Made by a program: the position numbers and the translations under genes
Notes under the pieces: model-generated
Told to the model about the DNA's origin: nothing
Database searches by the model: none
Seen by the model: only the letters and a program-made list of their open reading frames with translations
Shown here: in pieces, positions 33,466 to 42,628 of the stretch
Numbering within the stretch: position 1 is the first letter of the stretch
Layout: every line of letters begins with the position of its first letter
Assembly: GCA_026398415.1 (NCBI GenBank)
Contig: JAPLSY010000088.1
Span: forward strand, 139,633 to 203,632
Direction of reading: 5' to 3'
DNA from: Kiritimatiellota bacterium
GTDB taxonomy: Bacteria > Verrucomicrobiota > Kiritimatiellia > JAAZAB01
Length of the DNA: 64,000 bases

Positions 33466-35460
33466 ATGGAAAAGATTTTAATGACAGCAATGTTGATGGG
33501 GCTCGTGTTTAGCACGGTAACGCAATTAAGCGCAGCAGAAGATGGGAATTTAGTATTATTTTATTCTTTTGATAAAAAGGCAAAAGAAATTATTGATAAG
33601 AGCGCAAGAAATAATAACGGTAAAATTGTAAAAGAGGCGCTTTGGGGTGATTCTTTTATTGAATTAAAAGACGGAAGTTATATTGAGATAGACGCTCCTT
33701 CTGGTTTTGATTTTGGTGAAGGTGGCTTTGCCGTGGAGGCCGTGGTAAGCATCCCCGAAGAGGAGCAAAAAAAAGAAATAGGCATGATTGCCTGCGGTTA
33801 TGATGATATCGCCGACTGGCAGTTATATCGTCTTGCTGATGGCAGTATTTGGTTTAATTCCAGGTCCACCGAGGGAGATTTTATCGGTGTCCACTCCGCC
33901 CCTTTACCTAAAAATAAATTTATTCATTTGGTTGGCGCCAGGGACGAGCATGGAAATATTGACCTTTACATCAATGGGCAATCCCAGGGTAAAAATTCCG
34001 CAGCCAATGCCAATTACAAGAAGGCCGATAAAATAAAAATAGGGATGCATGTCAATAATCCGGATTGGTGCTTTTCAGGCAAGCTAAAAGAAGTGCGTGT
34101 TTACCGGCGCGCAATATCCGGCCGTAATGATGAAATCATAAAACGTGGCTTGGAGTTTCTAAAGGAATCCGAAAAAGAATTTTGGAAAGATTCGCCGTCG
34201 GCGAAAATAAATATGGAGGCGCAAGAGGCGAGGACAAAAAAGGATAACGCGCTTGTTAAACCCGTTGATTCCGGGGAGCGCTTTGAAATTGCCGCATGGG
34301 TTGACAGTTTCGATATGGCCACAATTTTTGATACCGAAAAATCTTCAGGTACCGAGAAAATTCTTGATCATGCCGCCGAGTTGGGCACAACAATCGTTTT
34401 CTGGCGTAATTGTTCAGGCTCCACTATGCGCTACCAGAGCAAGGTTGAGTCGCATGCCCAGGAGACTATTTTGGACAAACGCCGAACTTTTGAAAATCGC
34501 GCCATTTATGGTTGGCTGCGTTATGGCGATGCCCAACCAGACTTAATTCGTACTGCCTTGCAAATGTGCAAGGAAAAAGGCATGAAACCCTATATCCATT
34601 GGCCCTTTGAGGAAACGCATGGCGGCGAGGCGATTTCGATGATAGGTGAATTTAACATGGAACATCCTCAATTCTGGGGACGTATCTATGACGGGCAGCC
34701 ATGGTGCGGAAGATTAAGTCTGGCTTATGAACCGGTAATCAAGCACAAATTAGATCTGCTGGATGAATTGTTGGAACGTGGCGCCGAGGGGGTTTTTATA
34801 GATTTTTTCCGAGATGGCGGCTGGAGTCCGCGATTTGAATATGTGGATCCGGTAATCAATAGTTATAAAAAGAAATATGGCGCAGCGCCCCCCGCAAATT
34901 ATAAAGACTTGCGCTGGGCAGAGCATGTGTCGGGGTATGTAACGGAGTACTTGCGCCGGATAAGAAGGCATTTAGATGACTATCAAAAAACGACCGGGAG
35001 AAAAATAGAAGTTATTATAGGAATACCCGGCGATATTTTAACTGAGCGCCCCCTGGTTCGTTATGGGGCGGATTGGCAGACATGGGTAAAGGAAAATTTG
35101 ATCGATGCTATGTTCCTTTATAGCCTTGCCTGGGACAAAGCAAACCCGATGGAAAGTACCCGCGAGAGTGGCCGGGCACTTATGGAATCAATAAAATCAA
35201 TAGACGGCAAATGCCGTGTGTTTTGGCCAGTATCTTCATACCCCTACGGGGGTAATGGGCTCGATGATTATATGGGAGTTATGAATAAAAAGCAGTCCGA
35301 AGTGGCAGCCGAATTAATGCAACAGGCCTGGGAAGAAGGCGCAAATGGGATTACGCTCCAATGTGTGGATTATGATAATTATAATAAAGAAACTAGAGCG
35401 GCAATCAAAATATTAGGCCAGACTACCTGTCGGTTTGTCATAAAAGGAGGTGCAAAATGA
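33466..35460 (+). CDS. Secreted LamG + GHL10-like fusion protein, cassette 2
   Basis: A 664-residue protein with signal peptide (MEKILMTAMLMGLVF...LSAAED). Residues ~27-235 form a LamG domain (LVLFYSFDKKA, IWFNSRSTEGDFIGV, IDLYINGQSQG). Residues ~270-660 form the GHL10-like barrel with HWPFEETHGG (378-387), FNMEHPQFW and GVFIDFFRDGG (Asp446, Arg449). It corresponds to the two separate genes at 25833 and 26679 in one chain. Its DNA is clearly more AT-rich than cassettes 1 and 3, pointing to a separate origin. It overlaps the next gene by four bases (ATGA). Confidence 0.85.
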   Translation: MEKILMTAMLMGLVFSTVTQLSAAEDGNLVLFYSFDKKAKEIIDKSARNNNGKIVKEALWGDSFIELKDGSYIEIDAPSGFDFGEGGFAVEAVVSIPEEEQKKEIGMIACGYDDIADWQLYRLADGSIWFNSRSTEGDFIGVHSAPLPKNKFIHLVGARDEHGNIDLYINGQSQGKNSAANANYKKADKIKIGMHVNNPDWCFSGKLKEVRVYRRAISGRNDEIIKRGLEFLKESEKEFWKDSPSAKINMEAQEARTKKDNALVKPVDSGERFEIAAWVDSFDMATIFDTEKSSGTEKILDHAAELGTTIVFWRNCSGSTMRYQSKVESHAQETILDKRRTFENRAIYGWLRYGDAQPDLIRTALQMCKEKGMKPYIHWPFEETHGGEAISMIGEFNMEHPQFWGRIYDGQPWCGRLSLAYEPVIKHKLDLLDELLERGAEGVFIDFFRDGGWSPRFEYVDPVINSYKKKYGAAPPANYKDLRWAEHVSGYVTEYLRRIRRHLDDYQKTTGRKIEVIIGIPGDILTERPLVRYGADWQTWVKENLIDAMFLYSLAWDKANPMESTRESGRALMESIKSIDGKCRVFWPVSSYPYGGNGLDDYMGVMNKKQSEVAAELMQQAWEEGANGITLQCVDYDNYNKETRAAIKILGQTTCRFVIKGGAK

Positions 35461-36899
35461 GGATAAGGCGCGTAATGATTATCAGTGCAATTATTTTATT
35501 ACCCTTTATTGTCTCTTTTGCGCAATCCATTCAATTAACCAAAGGCGCCGGTAATGACATGGAGGCGGCCTGGTCACCTTGCGGCACAAAAATAGCATTT
35601 CAATCGGACCGTGCCGGAAAAATGGACCTCTATATTCTTGACTTAAAAACCGGCGAGGCGAAACTTTTACCTACCGGCCCCGGGTATAGTTTTTATCCGG
35701 CCTGGTCGCCGGATGGCAAATCCATTGCTTATTCTTATGTTTATTTCACCAAAACGGCGATGGAAGGGATAGAAAATGGCTATAATATCTACTTGATTCC
35801 TGCTGAAGGCGGCGAACCGCTTCAGTTAACGCATGGGCTCTACCGCGATTACGTTCCGGCTTTTACGCCTGACGGCAAGCATATTTACTTTTCCACTACG
35901 CGCCAGGCTGGGGACTGCGACAAAGTAAATATTTTTTCGGTAGCTCTTGATGATCATAAGGTTGCGAGCGTTCAAGCAGACGGCATTGATGTTCAACCCA
36001 GTTTTAGTCCTGATGGAAAATATTTTGCTTTTGCTACGATAGCTAATGTGGGATGTAATTGGGGTGTTGCCATTGCTCAGACCGAAAATCTTCAAAAATA
36101 TATTTCCTTAATAAAAGCATCCGATGAGGTTTTTTACGGGCCGCGCTATTCGCCCGATGGTAATTTTATCGCCTGTACCGGTTATAAAGTTGGACTCAGC
36201 GGTTGGCAGATATATTTACTGGAAATAAGAGGCGAGCGCAGAATCCAGGTAACAACTAATGAAAATGGGAACTGTCGGAATGCTTCCTGGTCCCCGGATG
36301 GCAAGGAACTGGCGTATGAGTCCAATGTTGGCGGAAACTATAAGCTCTACCGTATCCGCGTTGCTCAATTGCTTGCTTCGGATAAATCGCAAGGTAATGA
36401 TTTAGATGAAATGATGGCAATTTGCACGGCGAGCGTTGGTCAGAACCAAAAGTATGTTGCTGATGGAAATTTCCAGGACGATTCTGCCTGGAGATGTGAG
36501 GGCACTAACCAATGGCTGGAAATACAACGATCTAAACCCCGAAAAATAAGCAAAGTTCGTATTTATTCAGGATATCTTGATTACTACCTTAATCCTAGCG
36601 GAGAAGGTTCTATTAAAGGTTACCGCGTTTGTTATTGGGATGGTAAAGAATGGCGTGATTTTTTCACCCCTGTGAATGATGCCCCAAGATATCAGGGCGG
36701 ACCAAGGGAACAATTCTTTCTTGAGCATAAATTTAAACCAATCGCGACTGACCGCCTTAGATTAATTGTTACGGCCAGCAATGACACGCGCAAGCGCCAG
36801 TCAGCGCCGGATCGGATTACAGTAGACCCTGACAAGGTGTGTACTTATATACGTGAATTTGAAATATTTGACGAAAATGAGAAAATAATTCGTTTTTGA
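35457..36899 (+). CDS. TolB-like PD40 beta-propeller with discoidin-like C-terminus, cassette 2
   Basis: A 480-residue paralog of the gene at 27938. A signal peptide (IISAIILLPFIVSFAQ) is followed by PD40 blades (AAWSPCGTKIAFQSDRAG, PAWSPDGKSIAYSYV, PAFTPDGKHIYFSTTR, PSFSPDGKYFAFAT, ASWSPDGKELAYESNVGG). A discoidin-like end follows (WRCEGTNQWLEIQRSKPR, SKVRIYSGYLDYY, DRLRLIVTASNDT). It is translationally coupled to the LamG-GHL10 fusion upstream and shares its AT-rich composition, so the two probably arrived together. The fixed pairing across three cassettes argues that the two products work on the same target. Confidence 0.84.
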   Translation: MRIRRVMIISAIILLPFIVSFAQSIQLTKGAGNDMEAAWSPCGTKIAFQSDRAGKMDLYILDLKTGEAKLLPTGPGYSFYPAWSPDGKSIAYSYVYFTKTAMEGIENGYNIYLIPAEGGEPLQLTHGLYRDYVPAFTPDGKHIYFSTTRQAGDCDKVNIFSVALDDHKVASVQADGIDVQPSFSPDGKYFAFATIANVGCNWGVAIAQTENLQKYISLIKASDEVFYGPRYSPDGNFIACTGYKVGLSGWQIYLLEIRGERRIQVTTNENGNCRNASWSPDGKELAYESNVGGNYKLYRIRVAQLLASDKSQGNDLDEMMAICTASVGQNQKYVADGNFQDDSAWRCEGTNQWLEIQRSKPRKISKVRIYSGYLDYYLNPSGEGSIKGYRVCYWDGKEWRDFFTPVNDAPRYQGGPREQFFLEHKFKPIATDRLRLIVTASNDTRKRQSAPDRITVDPDKVCTYIREFEIFDENEKIIRF

Positions 36900-37005
36900 T
36901 ATTTCGCTACTGTCCAAGATAATCCCCGATGAGGAGATCGGACAGCATGCGAGTGCCATTGTTCGAAAAACAAAGCGCAGCGACTATGACAAAGAGAGGC
37001 GCACG

Positions 37006-38412
37006 ATGAAAACTCAATATTTGCAACGGATGTTGATCGGGTTGGGGCTGACGATGACCCTGGCCGTGCCTTGGGTATCGGCAGTGGATCGTTACGTGGC
37101 CCCCAACGGCACGGGCGGTGGCACGTCGTGGACGGATACGCACTCAAATCTGATCGCAATGGTTGCCCTCGCCGGCGATAACGACACGGTGTATGTGACC
37201 AACAACGCCAAATATTACCTCACGAATCAAATAGTCGTCGGCAACGCCATCACGGTGCGGAGTTGGGGTCCGGGCGGAATCCTGGACCCGACCAATACGA
37301 TCATAGACGCCAACTATCCAGGCGTGGCCGTTACCAATCGGCATTTTATGCTTAGCAATTACTGGGCCACGCTGGCTGGTTTTACACTAACGAACGGGTG
37401 GGACAGCTCATACGAAACCGACTCGATTGGCGGCGGGTCCATCTATCTCAAGTATGGAATAGTGACGAACTGCATTATCATGCGCAACCATTCGATAAAG
37501 CTGTATGGTTCATATAATCGTTCTGGTGGGGGCGGAATATTTATGGGACTGGATCCTGTCCACAGTGGGGGGGTGTGGAATTGCACAATTAGCGGTAATT
37601 TTAACGGTAATTCGGGAAATTCATCTGGTGGTGGAATTTTCGTCTACAGGGGGACTTGGCGGATTGCCAATTGCACGATCTCCGGCAATACCTCGCAAAG
37701 TGGCGCCGGGATTGGCCTCAGCGATGGTGGTGCTGCGGGCGGGGGCCAGACGATTATCAGCAATTGCTGGGTCGTATCCAATTACGCGGATTGGTACGGC
37801 GGTGGCATAACGCTGTATCCTGCTTCCGCGCAATGCCACAATTCCTTTATCATGGGAAATACGGCTGGTACGTATAGTGGTGGTGGTTTTCGTACGGGCA
37901 ATGGTAACTTGATCAGAAACTGTTTGATTGCTAATAATAGTAATAGTGGAAGCAGCGGAGCCTACGGTGGCGGAATCGATGCTGGTAGTACTGTAATTCA
38001 AAATTGCACGATTGCCAGTAATGCGGTGACGGCGGGAGTCGGTGGAATCTATATCGATGGTTCCGCGATGCTCGAAAACACCATAATATGGGGCAACAAG
38101 TCAAGTGGAACTTACTCTAACTGGAACATAATAAGTGGCGCGAACACATTTACCAACTGCTGCATCTTGCCGCAAATTGTTAGCGCTTATGCCACCGCGG
38201 TCAATACCATCACCAACGATCCGCGATTTATTTCCACTACTGATTTCCGGTTGCAACCGAATTCGCCCTGCATCAATGCCGGGACCAATGAGACGTGGAT
38301 GATTGGCGCAAAGGACTTGGACGGACACCAACGCATAGATCAGTTTGGCAGGCAGGTTGATATCGGTGCCTATGAATACCTTGCTGAAGGCACATTGTTC
38401 GTCATCCATTAA
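37006..38412 (+). CDS. Secreted parallel beta-helix protein, choice-of-anchor-Q type (paralog 2)
   Basis: A 468-residue protein very close to the one at 29521. Signal region and first turns are almost the same at DNA level (LQRMLIGLGLTMTLAVPWVS, then DRYVAPNGTGGGTSWTD). The C-terminal part (SPCINAGTNETWMIGAKDLD, VDIGAYEYLAEGTLF) also matches. The middle differs in length and content. Upstream DNA ATTGTTCGAAAAACAAAGCG resembles stretches before 41079, 49374 and 53599. Its G+C is higher than that of the AT-rich cassette before it, so the beta-helix gene did not arrive with that pair. Confidence 0.85.
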   Translation: MKTQYLQRMLIGLGLTMTLAVPWVSAVDRYVAPNGTGGGTSWTDTHSNLIAMVALAGDNDTVYVTNNAKYYLTNQIVVGNAITVRSWGPGGILDPTNTIIDANYPGVAVTNRHFMLSNYWATLAGFTLTNGWDSSYETDSIGGGSIYLKYGIVTNCIIMRNHSIKLYGSYNRSGGGGIFMGLDPVHSGGVWNCTISGNFNGNSGNSSGGGIFVYRGTWRIANCTISGNTSQSGAGIGLSDGGAAGGGQTIISNCWVVSNYADWYGGGITLYPASAQCHNSFIMGNTAGTYSGGGFRTGNGNLIRNCLIANNSNSGSSGAYGGGIDAGSTVIQNCTIASNAVTAGVGGIYIDGSAMLENTIIWGNKSSGTYSNWNIISGANTFTNCCILPQIVSAYATAVNTITNDPRFISTTDFRLQPNSPCINAGTNETWMIGAKDLDGHQRIDQFGRQVDIGAYEYLAEGTLFVIH

Positions 38413-38553
38413 GGTTAATAGACGCCATGCGCATTATCGGCGAGTGAAATAATGATTGATAAGCATTTTGTATCGCGTCAGTTTGACGCATCTGCCTGAT
38501 CTTTGTTACGTGGTACTTGCGCTTGTCTTTTATTCTTACGAAAGGCAATTATT

Positions 38554-39816
38554 ATGAAACTCAGTTTCCTGATTTTAGTGGTCTGTGTCGCCGCCCTGGT
38601 GCTGTTATTCTGGCGTACAAATGGGCCTGGAGCAAAGGAGCGCGATATCGTGCTCAAGAGCGTCGAACACCCGTCGGCTTCGTCGCCGCTGAGCGGCGCG
38701 TCGTATCTGAAGTGTGCCGGGGTCGAGATGGTACGCAACGGCGGATCCAGCCCGGATAACGGCAGGACGTGGAAAAACTTGCCACCCAACCCGGACTTCG
38801 ACGGCAAGCTGCCGCACGGCTACCGGCGCGAAAAGATGCCGCCATTCGTTGACCCGGAAAACGGCCGGATCGTAAGCATCGTGGCCTCGATGGACACGCC
38901 CGGCCTTGACCCGAAAATCATTGAGCCTCCGGTCGCGCTCGAGACTTATTACCTGCGCTATCGCGTTTCGGTTGACGGCGGGAAAACATACCTTTTTGAC
39001 GAGCCGGTTGTACAGCAGGGTAAGACTCCGGAGAACCCGTTCGACGGTGTCTTCCGGGGCAAGAATGGGATCTTCCTGGGCGACTGTGGTTCGCAGACCA
39101 TTCGGACGCGCCGGGGCGACATTATTGTTCCGGCGCAGGCCTGCAGACTCGGGCCGGATGGGAAGCTGGCTAATCCCGGGGGTGGTTGGACTTGGACCGA
39201 CACGGTCATGGTCATCGGTCGGTGGGTGCCGGACAACCGGCTCGAGTGGCGCGCCTCGGAGCCGATTGTGGGCGATCCGGCGCGTTCCACCCGCGGCATG
39301 ATCGAGCCCACGCTGGCCGAGCTGACGGATGGCCGGATTCTCTGTGTAATGCGCGGCAGTAACGGCGGCAGTAAAGACCCGGACTGTAAGTTGCCGAGCT
39401 ATCGCTGGTTTGCCGTGTCAAGCGATGGCGGGTTTCACTGGTCGGAGCCTGAGCCTTGGACCTACGAAGACGGAACGCCGTTCTATTCGCCATCCAGCAT
39501 GTCCCAGCTCCTTAAGCACTCCAGCGGGAGGATCTTCTGGATCGGCAACCTGAGCGAGACCAACTGCCGTGCAAACGACCCGCGGTACCCGCTGGTGATC
39601 GGCGAGGTGGACCGCAAGACGTTGCGCCTGATTCGCAAGAGTGTGCTGACCATTGATACGAAACTCCCCGAAGAGAGCGGCCTGAACTTGTCGCATTTTT
39701 GGGGCTTAGAGGACCGCGAGACGAAGGATATCGTCATTGTCGGCAACCGTCATAGGGATAAATATCTCGATGAGGCCACCAGTCCGCCGGTTGTCTACCG
39801 GATTGCGGTGCCATAG
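38554..39816 (+). CDS. Membrane-anchored sialidase/BNR-repeat protein (anchor-leader family, copy 2)
   Basis: A 420-residue near-twin of the minus-strand gene at 14162. It has the same anchor (MKLSFLILVVCVAALVLLFW) and linker, and the same Asp-box-like motifs (SPDNGRTW, SVDGGKTY, SSDGGFHW). Shared landmarks are GDPARSTRGMIEPTLAE and YSPSSMSQLLKHSSGRIFWI, and the end is VVYRIAVP. ATG 38554 is fixed by the anchor; the frame is open to 38503. The leader keeps TTTATTCTTACGAAAGGCAA before the start, but the palindromic operator is lost. Catalytic residues are not assignable, so sialidase activity is unproven. Confidence 0.82.
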   Translation: MKLSFLILVVCVAALVLLFWRTNGPGAKERDIVLKSVEHPSASSPLSGASYLKCAGVEMVRNGGSSPDNGRTWKNLPPNPDFDGKLPHGYRREKMPPFVDPENGRIVSIVASMDTPGLDPKIIEPPVALETYYLRYRVSVDGGKTYLFDEPVVQQGKTPENPFDGVFRGKNGIFLGDCGSQTIRTRRGDIIVPAQACRLGPDGKLANPGGGWTWTDTVMVIGRWVPDNRLEWRASEPIVGDPARSTRGMIEPTLAELTDGRILCVMRGSNGGSKDPDCKLPSYRWFAVSSDGGFHWSEPEPWTYEDGTPFYSPSSMSQLLKHSSGRIFWIGNLSETNCRANDPRYPLVIGEVDRKTLRLIRKSVLTIDTKLPEESGLNLSHFWGLEDRETKDIVIVGNRHRDKYLDEATSPPVVYRIAVP

Positions 39817-39884
39817 GCGAGTAGTTATCGTCAACCAACCGAAGCCGCCCAAAAATAATTCGGCGGATAAAGAAAGGAGCTGTC

Positions 39885-41003
39885 ATGCCCCGCGTTAAAG
39901 TCCTTGATCACCATGTAGTGTACGAAAATCCCATGCCGCATTTGCGCAGCCGTCACGGTTATTTTCCGGGTATGGTGCAATTGCCCTCGGGTGACCTGCT
40001 GTCGCTTTTTGTCATCGGCGAAGCGTTTGAGTCCGTGGATACGATTACTTACATTACCCGTTCACACGATCTGGGTCGGACATGGCAGTTGCAGGGCCCG
40101 CTCTACGACAACAGCGTCGTGGGTTTCCCCACGTGCGATACGATGAAGGCAACCGTGCTGCGGGATGGTTCATTGGTGGCCATCGGCTACCGGTTCCATC
40201 GCCGTAATCCGGATGAGGCCATCGGCAATCCCAAGACCAATGGCGTCCAACCCGCCGATGACATCGTTTCCTTTTCCCGTGATGAGGGCAAATCCTGGAG
40301 CGTGCCCATAGTTATGCCCAAATACTATCCCGAAGCGATCGAGTTGTCCGGGCCCTGTCTTGAACTGGCTCCCGGCGAGCTGCTGGCCGGCGGATCCCTT
40401 TTCCCCCTGTGGGACGGCAGCATGCCTTCGCCGCACAAGGGCCTGCTCTTGCGCAGCAAGGACCAGGGGAGGACCTGGGTGGATGGCGGTCCGTATTTCA
40501 CCACGCCCGCCAACCGGATTTGTCCCTACGAAACACGGTTTTGCCGGATGGGTGATGGGCGTTTAGTTGCCATCGTGTGGGCCTTTGACCAGCAAGCCGG
40601 CCGCAGTTTGAACAACCATATCACCGTGTCGCATGATGACGGGCGAAAGTGGTCGGCGCCGATGGATATCGGTGTCAAGGCGCAGGCATCCAGCCTCCTG
40701 TGGTGGAAGGATGAAGTTTTGCTGGGGATTCATGCGTGTCGTGAGGGACAGCCGGAGGACATTGGTCTGTACCTGAGTGTCGTTGATTTTTCACGTGACC
40801 GTTGGCAAATGAGCGCTTGGGAAAAAATATGGGGGCGCGTTCAGCCTTCGGGCGGCAAGGGGTTTGTGGATCTCTGTAAAACGCTTAAATTCGGTCAACC
40901 TTCCCTCCTGCGCCTGGCGAACGGCGAGCTTCTGGCCACCCACTGGTGCGTGGAGGACGGCCAGGGCCGCATCTTAACTCACCGCCTGCAAGTTGAGCTC
41001 TGA
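39885..41003 (+). CDS. Cytosolic sialidase-fold exo-glycosidase-like protein
   Basis: A 372-residue protein without signal or anchor. It has four clear Asp boxes (SHDLGRTW, SRDEGKSW, SKDQGRTW, SHDDGRKW) spaced as in a six-bladed propeller, and an opening SRHGYFPGMVQLPSGDLLSL that recalls the 'RiP..v..pdG.ll' strand of sialidases. It differs from the anchored sialidase-like genes and is probably a separate family member acting on short intracellular products. AAAGGAGC precedes the ATG. It follows the anchored copy by 68 bases in the same direction, so co-transcription is likely. Confidence 0.82.
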   Translation: MPRVKVLDHHVVYENPMPHLRSRHGYFPGMVQLPSGDLLSLFVIGEAFESVDTITYITRSHDLGRTWQLQGPLYDNSVVGFPTCDTMKATVLRDGSLVAIGYRFHRRNPDEAIGNPKTNGVQPADDIVSFSRDEGKSWSVPIVMPKYYPEAIELSGPCLELAPGELLAGGSLFPLWDGSMPSPHKGLLLRSKDQGRTWVDGGPYFTTPANRICPYETRFCRMGDGRLVAIVWAFDQQAGRSLNNHITVSHDDGRKWSAPMDIGVKAQASSLLWWKDEVLLGIHACREGQPEDIGLYLSVVDFSRDRWQMSAWEKIWGRVQPSGGKGFVDLCKTLKFGQPSLLRLANGELLATHWCVEDGQGRILTHRLQVEL

Positions 41004-41078
41004 ACTTGTCAAGCTACGCCCCGGTGTGGTAGCATTGTTTGGAAAACGCAGCGAAGCGACGATAACTAAGTGAGCTGC

Positions 41079-42533
41079 ATGATGCAAACACAATACTTGC
41101 AACGGATGTTGATCGGGTTGGGGCTGGTGATGGCCCTGGCCGTGCCCTGGGCATCGGCGTCGACAAATTATTATGTAGTAGCGCCGGGCCAGTCGACGCC
41201 GACCCCGCCTTGGACTAACTGGGGATTGGCCCACACCAATCTGTTCGAAGTCGTTGCCGTTGCCCGCGATAACGACACGGTGTATATGACCAACAACGCC
41301 AAGTATTACCTCACGAATCAAATAACCCTCAACTATGCCATCATGGTGCGGAGTTGGGGGCCGGGCGGAATCCTGGACCCGATCAACACGATTATAGACG
41401 CCAACATTCCCGGAGCAGCCACGACTAACCGTCATTTTTCGCTTAACAATTACGGGGCCACGCTGGCTGGTTTAACGCTCACGAACGGGTGGGACACATC
41501 ATACGCAACCAACGTGGCCAGCGGCGGGGCCATTTTGATATATTATGGAATCGTGACGAACTGCATTATCATGCGCAACTATGCGATGAACCCGCATTCT
41601 GATTATAATAGAGCTGGTGGGGGTGGAATATATATGGGGGTGAATACGGCCAACAGTGGGGGTGTGTGGAATTGCACAGTTAGCGGCAATTCGGCATATC
41701 AATCTGGTGGTGGAATTTCTGTCTTCAGGGGGGGGCCTTGGAAAATTATGAATTGTACAGTCTCGGGTAATTCAGCACGAGGAAAGTCTAATAGTGGCGG
41801 GGGAATCTACCTCAATCCGGTCGACCTCACCTCAACGATTATCAGCAATTGCTGGGTTATATCTAATTACTGTATCTGGTATTCTGGTGGTGTTTTCCTG
41901 AATTATACCGCGCAATGCCATGATTCCGTTATCATTGGAAATACAGCCGAATTTTATGAAGGTGGTGGCATTCGTATGGGTGCTAACAGTTTGGTTCGAA
42001 ATTGCTTGATTGCTAATAATTTATGTCTATCCAACACTGCGGACGGTGGCGGCATCGCGATAAGTGGTCGTGCCTTAATCCAAAATTGCACGATTGTCAG
42101 TAATACGTCGACTGCGAGAACTGGTGGAGTCAGAGCAACTCAGGCAACGAAGATTGAAAACTCCATAATATGGGGCAATAGCGGAAGCGGAAGTTACTCT
42201 AACTGGTACATATATCCTTCCACGAATCCAGCCGCTTCGGGGTGGGGCGGCTATACTACAAATACATTTACCAACTGCTGTACATCACCGCAAATTGTCG
42301 ATGTTTGTGCCGCCGAGGTAAATACGATCACCAACGATCCGCGGTTTGTGAATAACGTCACTGATTTCCGGCTGCAATCGGGTTCGCCCTGCATCAATGC
42401 CGGGGTGAATCGGGAATGGATGGAAAATGCTCTGGATGTTTACGGCAATCGGCGCATTGATAATTTCCGTAAAACCGTTGATATCGGCGCCTATGAATAC
42501 CTTAGTAGGGGCACATTGTTCGGCTTCCAGTAA
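41079..42533 (+). CDS. Secreted parallel beta-helix protein, choice-of-anchor-Q type (paralog 3)
   Basis: A 484-residue member of the same family, with ATG at 41079 or 41082 (a GTG at 41070 is also in frame). The signal LQRMLIGLGLVMALAVPWAS is shared, but the first mature residues differ (TNYYVVAPGQSTPTPPWTNW). It has many NC-turns (NCIIMRN, NCTVSGNSA, NCWVISNY, NCLIANN) and ends SPCINAGVNREWMENALDVY...VDIGAYEYLSRGTLF, closer to the 49374 copy than to 29521 and 37006. The variable middle and conserved ends suggest recombination between copies. Confidence 0.85.
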   Translation: MMQTQYLQRMLIGLGLVMALAVPWASASTNYYVVAPGQSTPTPPWTNWGLAHTNLFEVVAVARDNDTVYMTNNAKYYLTNQITLNYAIMVRSWGPGGILDPINTIIDANIPGAATTNRHFSLNNYGATLAGLTLTNGWDTSYATNVASGGAILIYYGIVTNCIIMRNYAMNPHSDYNRAGGGGIYMGVNTANSGGVWNCTVSGNSAYQSGGGISVFRGGPWKIMNCTVSGNSARGKSNSGGGIYLNPVDLTSTIISNCWVISNYCIWYSGGVFLNYTAQCHDSVIIGNTAEFYEGGGIRMGANSLVRNCLIANNLCLSNTADGGGIAISGRALIQNCTIVSNTSTARTGGVRATQATKIENSIIWGNSGSGSYSNWYIYPSTNPAASGWGGYTTNTFTNCCTSPQIVDVCAAEVNTITNDPRFVNNVTDFRLQSGSPCINAGVNREWMENALDVYGNRRIDNFRKTVDIGAYEYLSRGTLFGFQ

Positions 42534-42628
42534 TGAATAAATGCCATGTGCATTTATATGCGGCAAACCTGGGTGATCGGTCCTGGCGCAGGACCAGCGG
42601 ATAACGGACTCAACTGCATAAGAGATAG

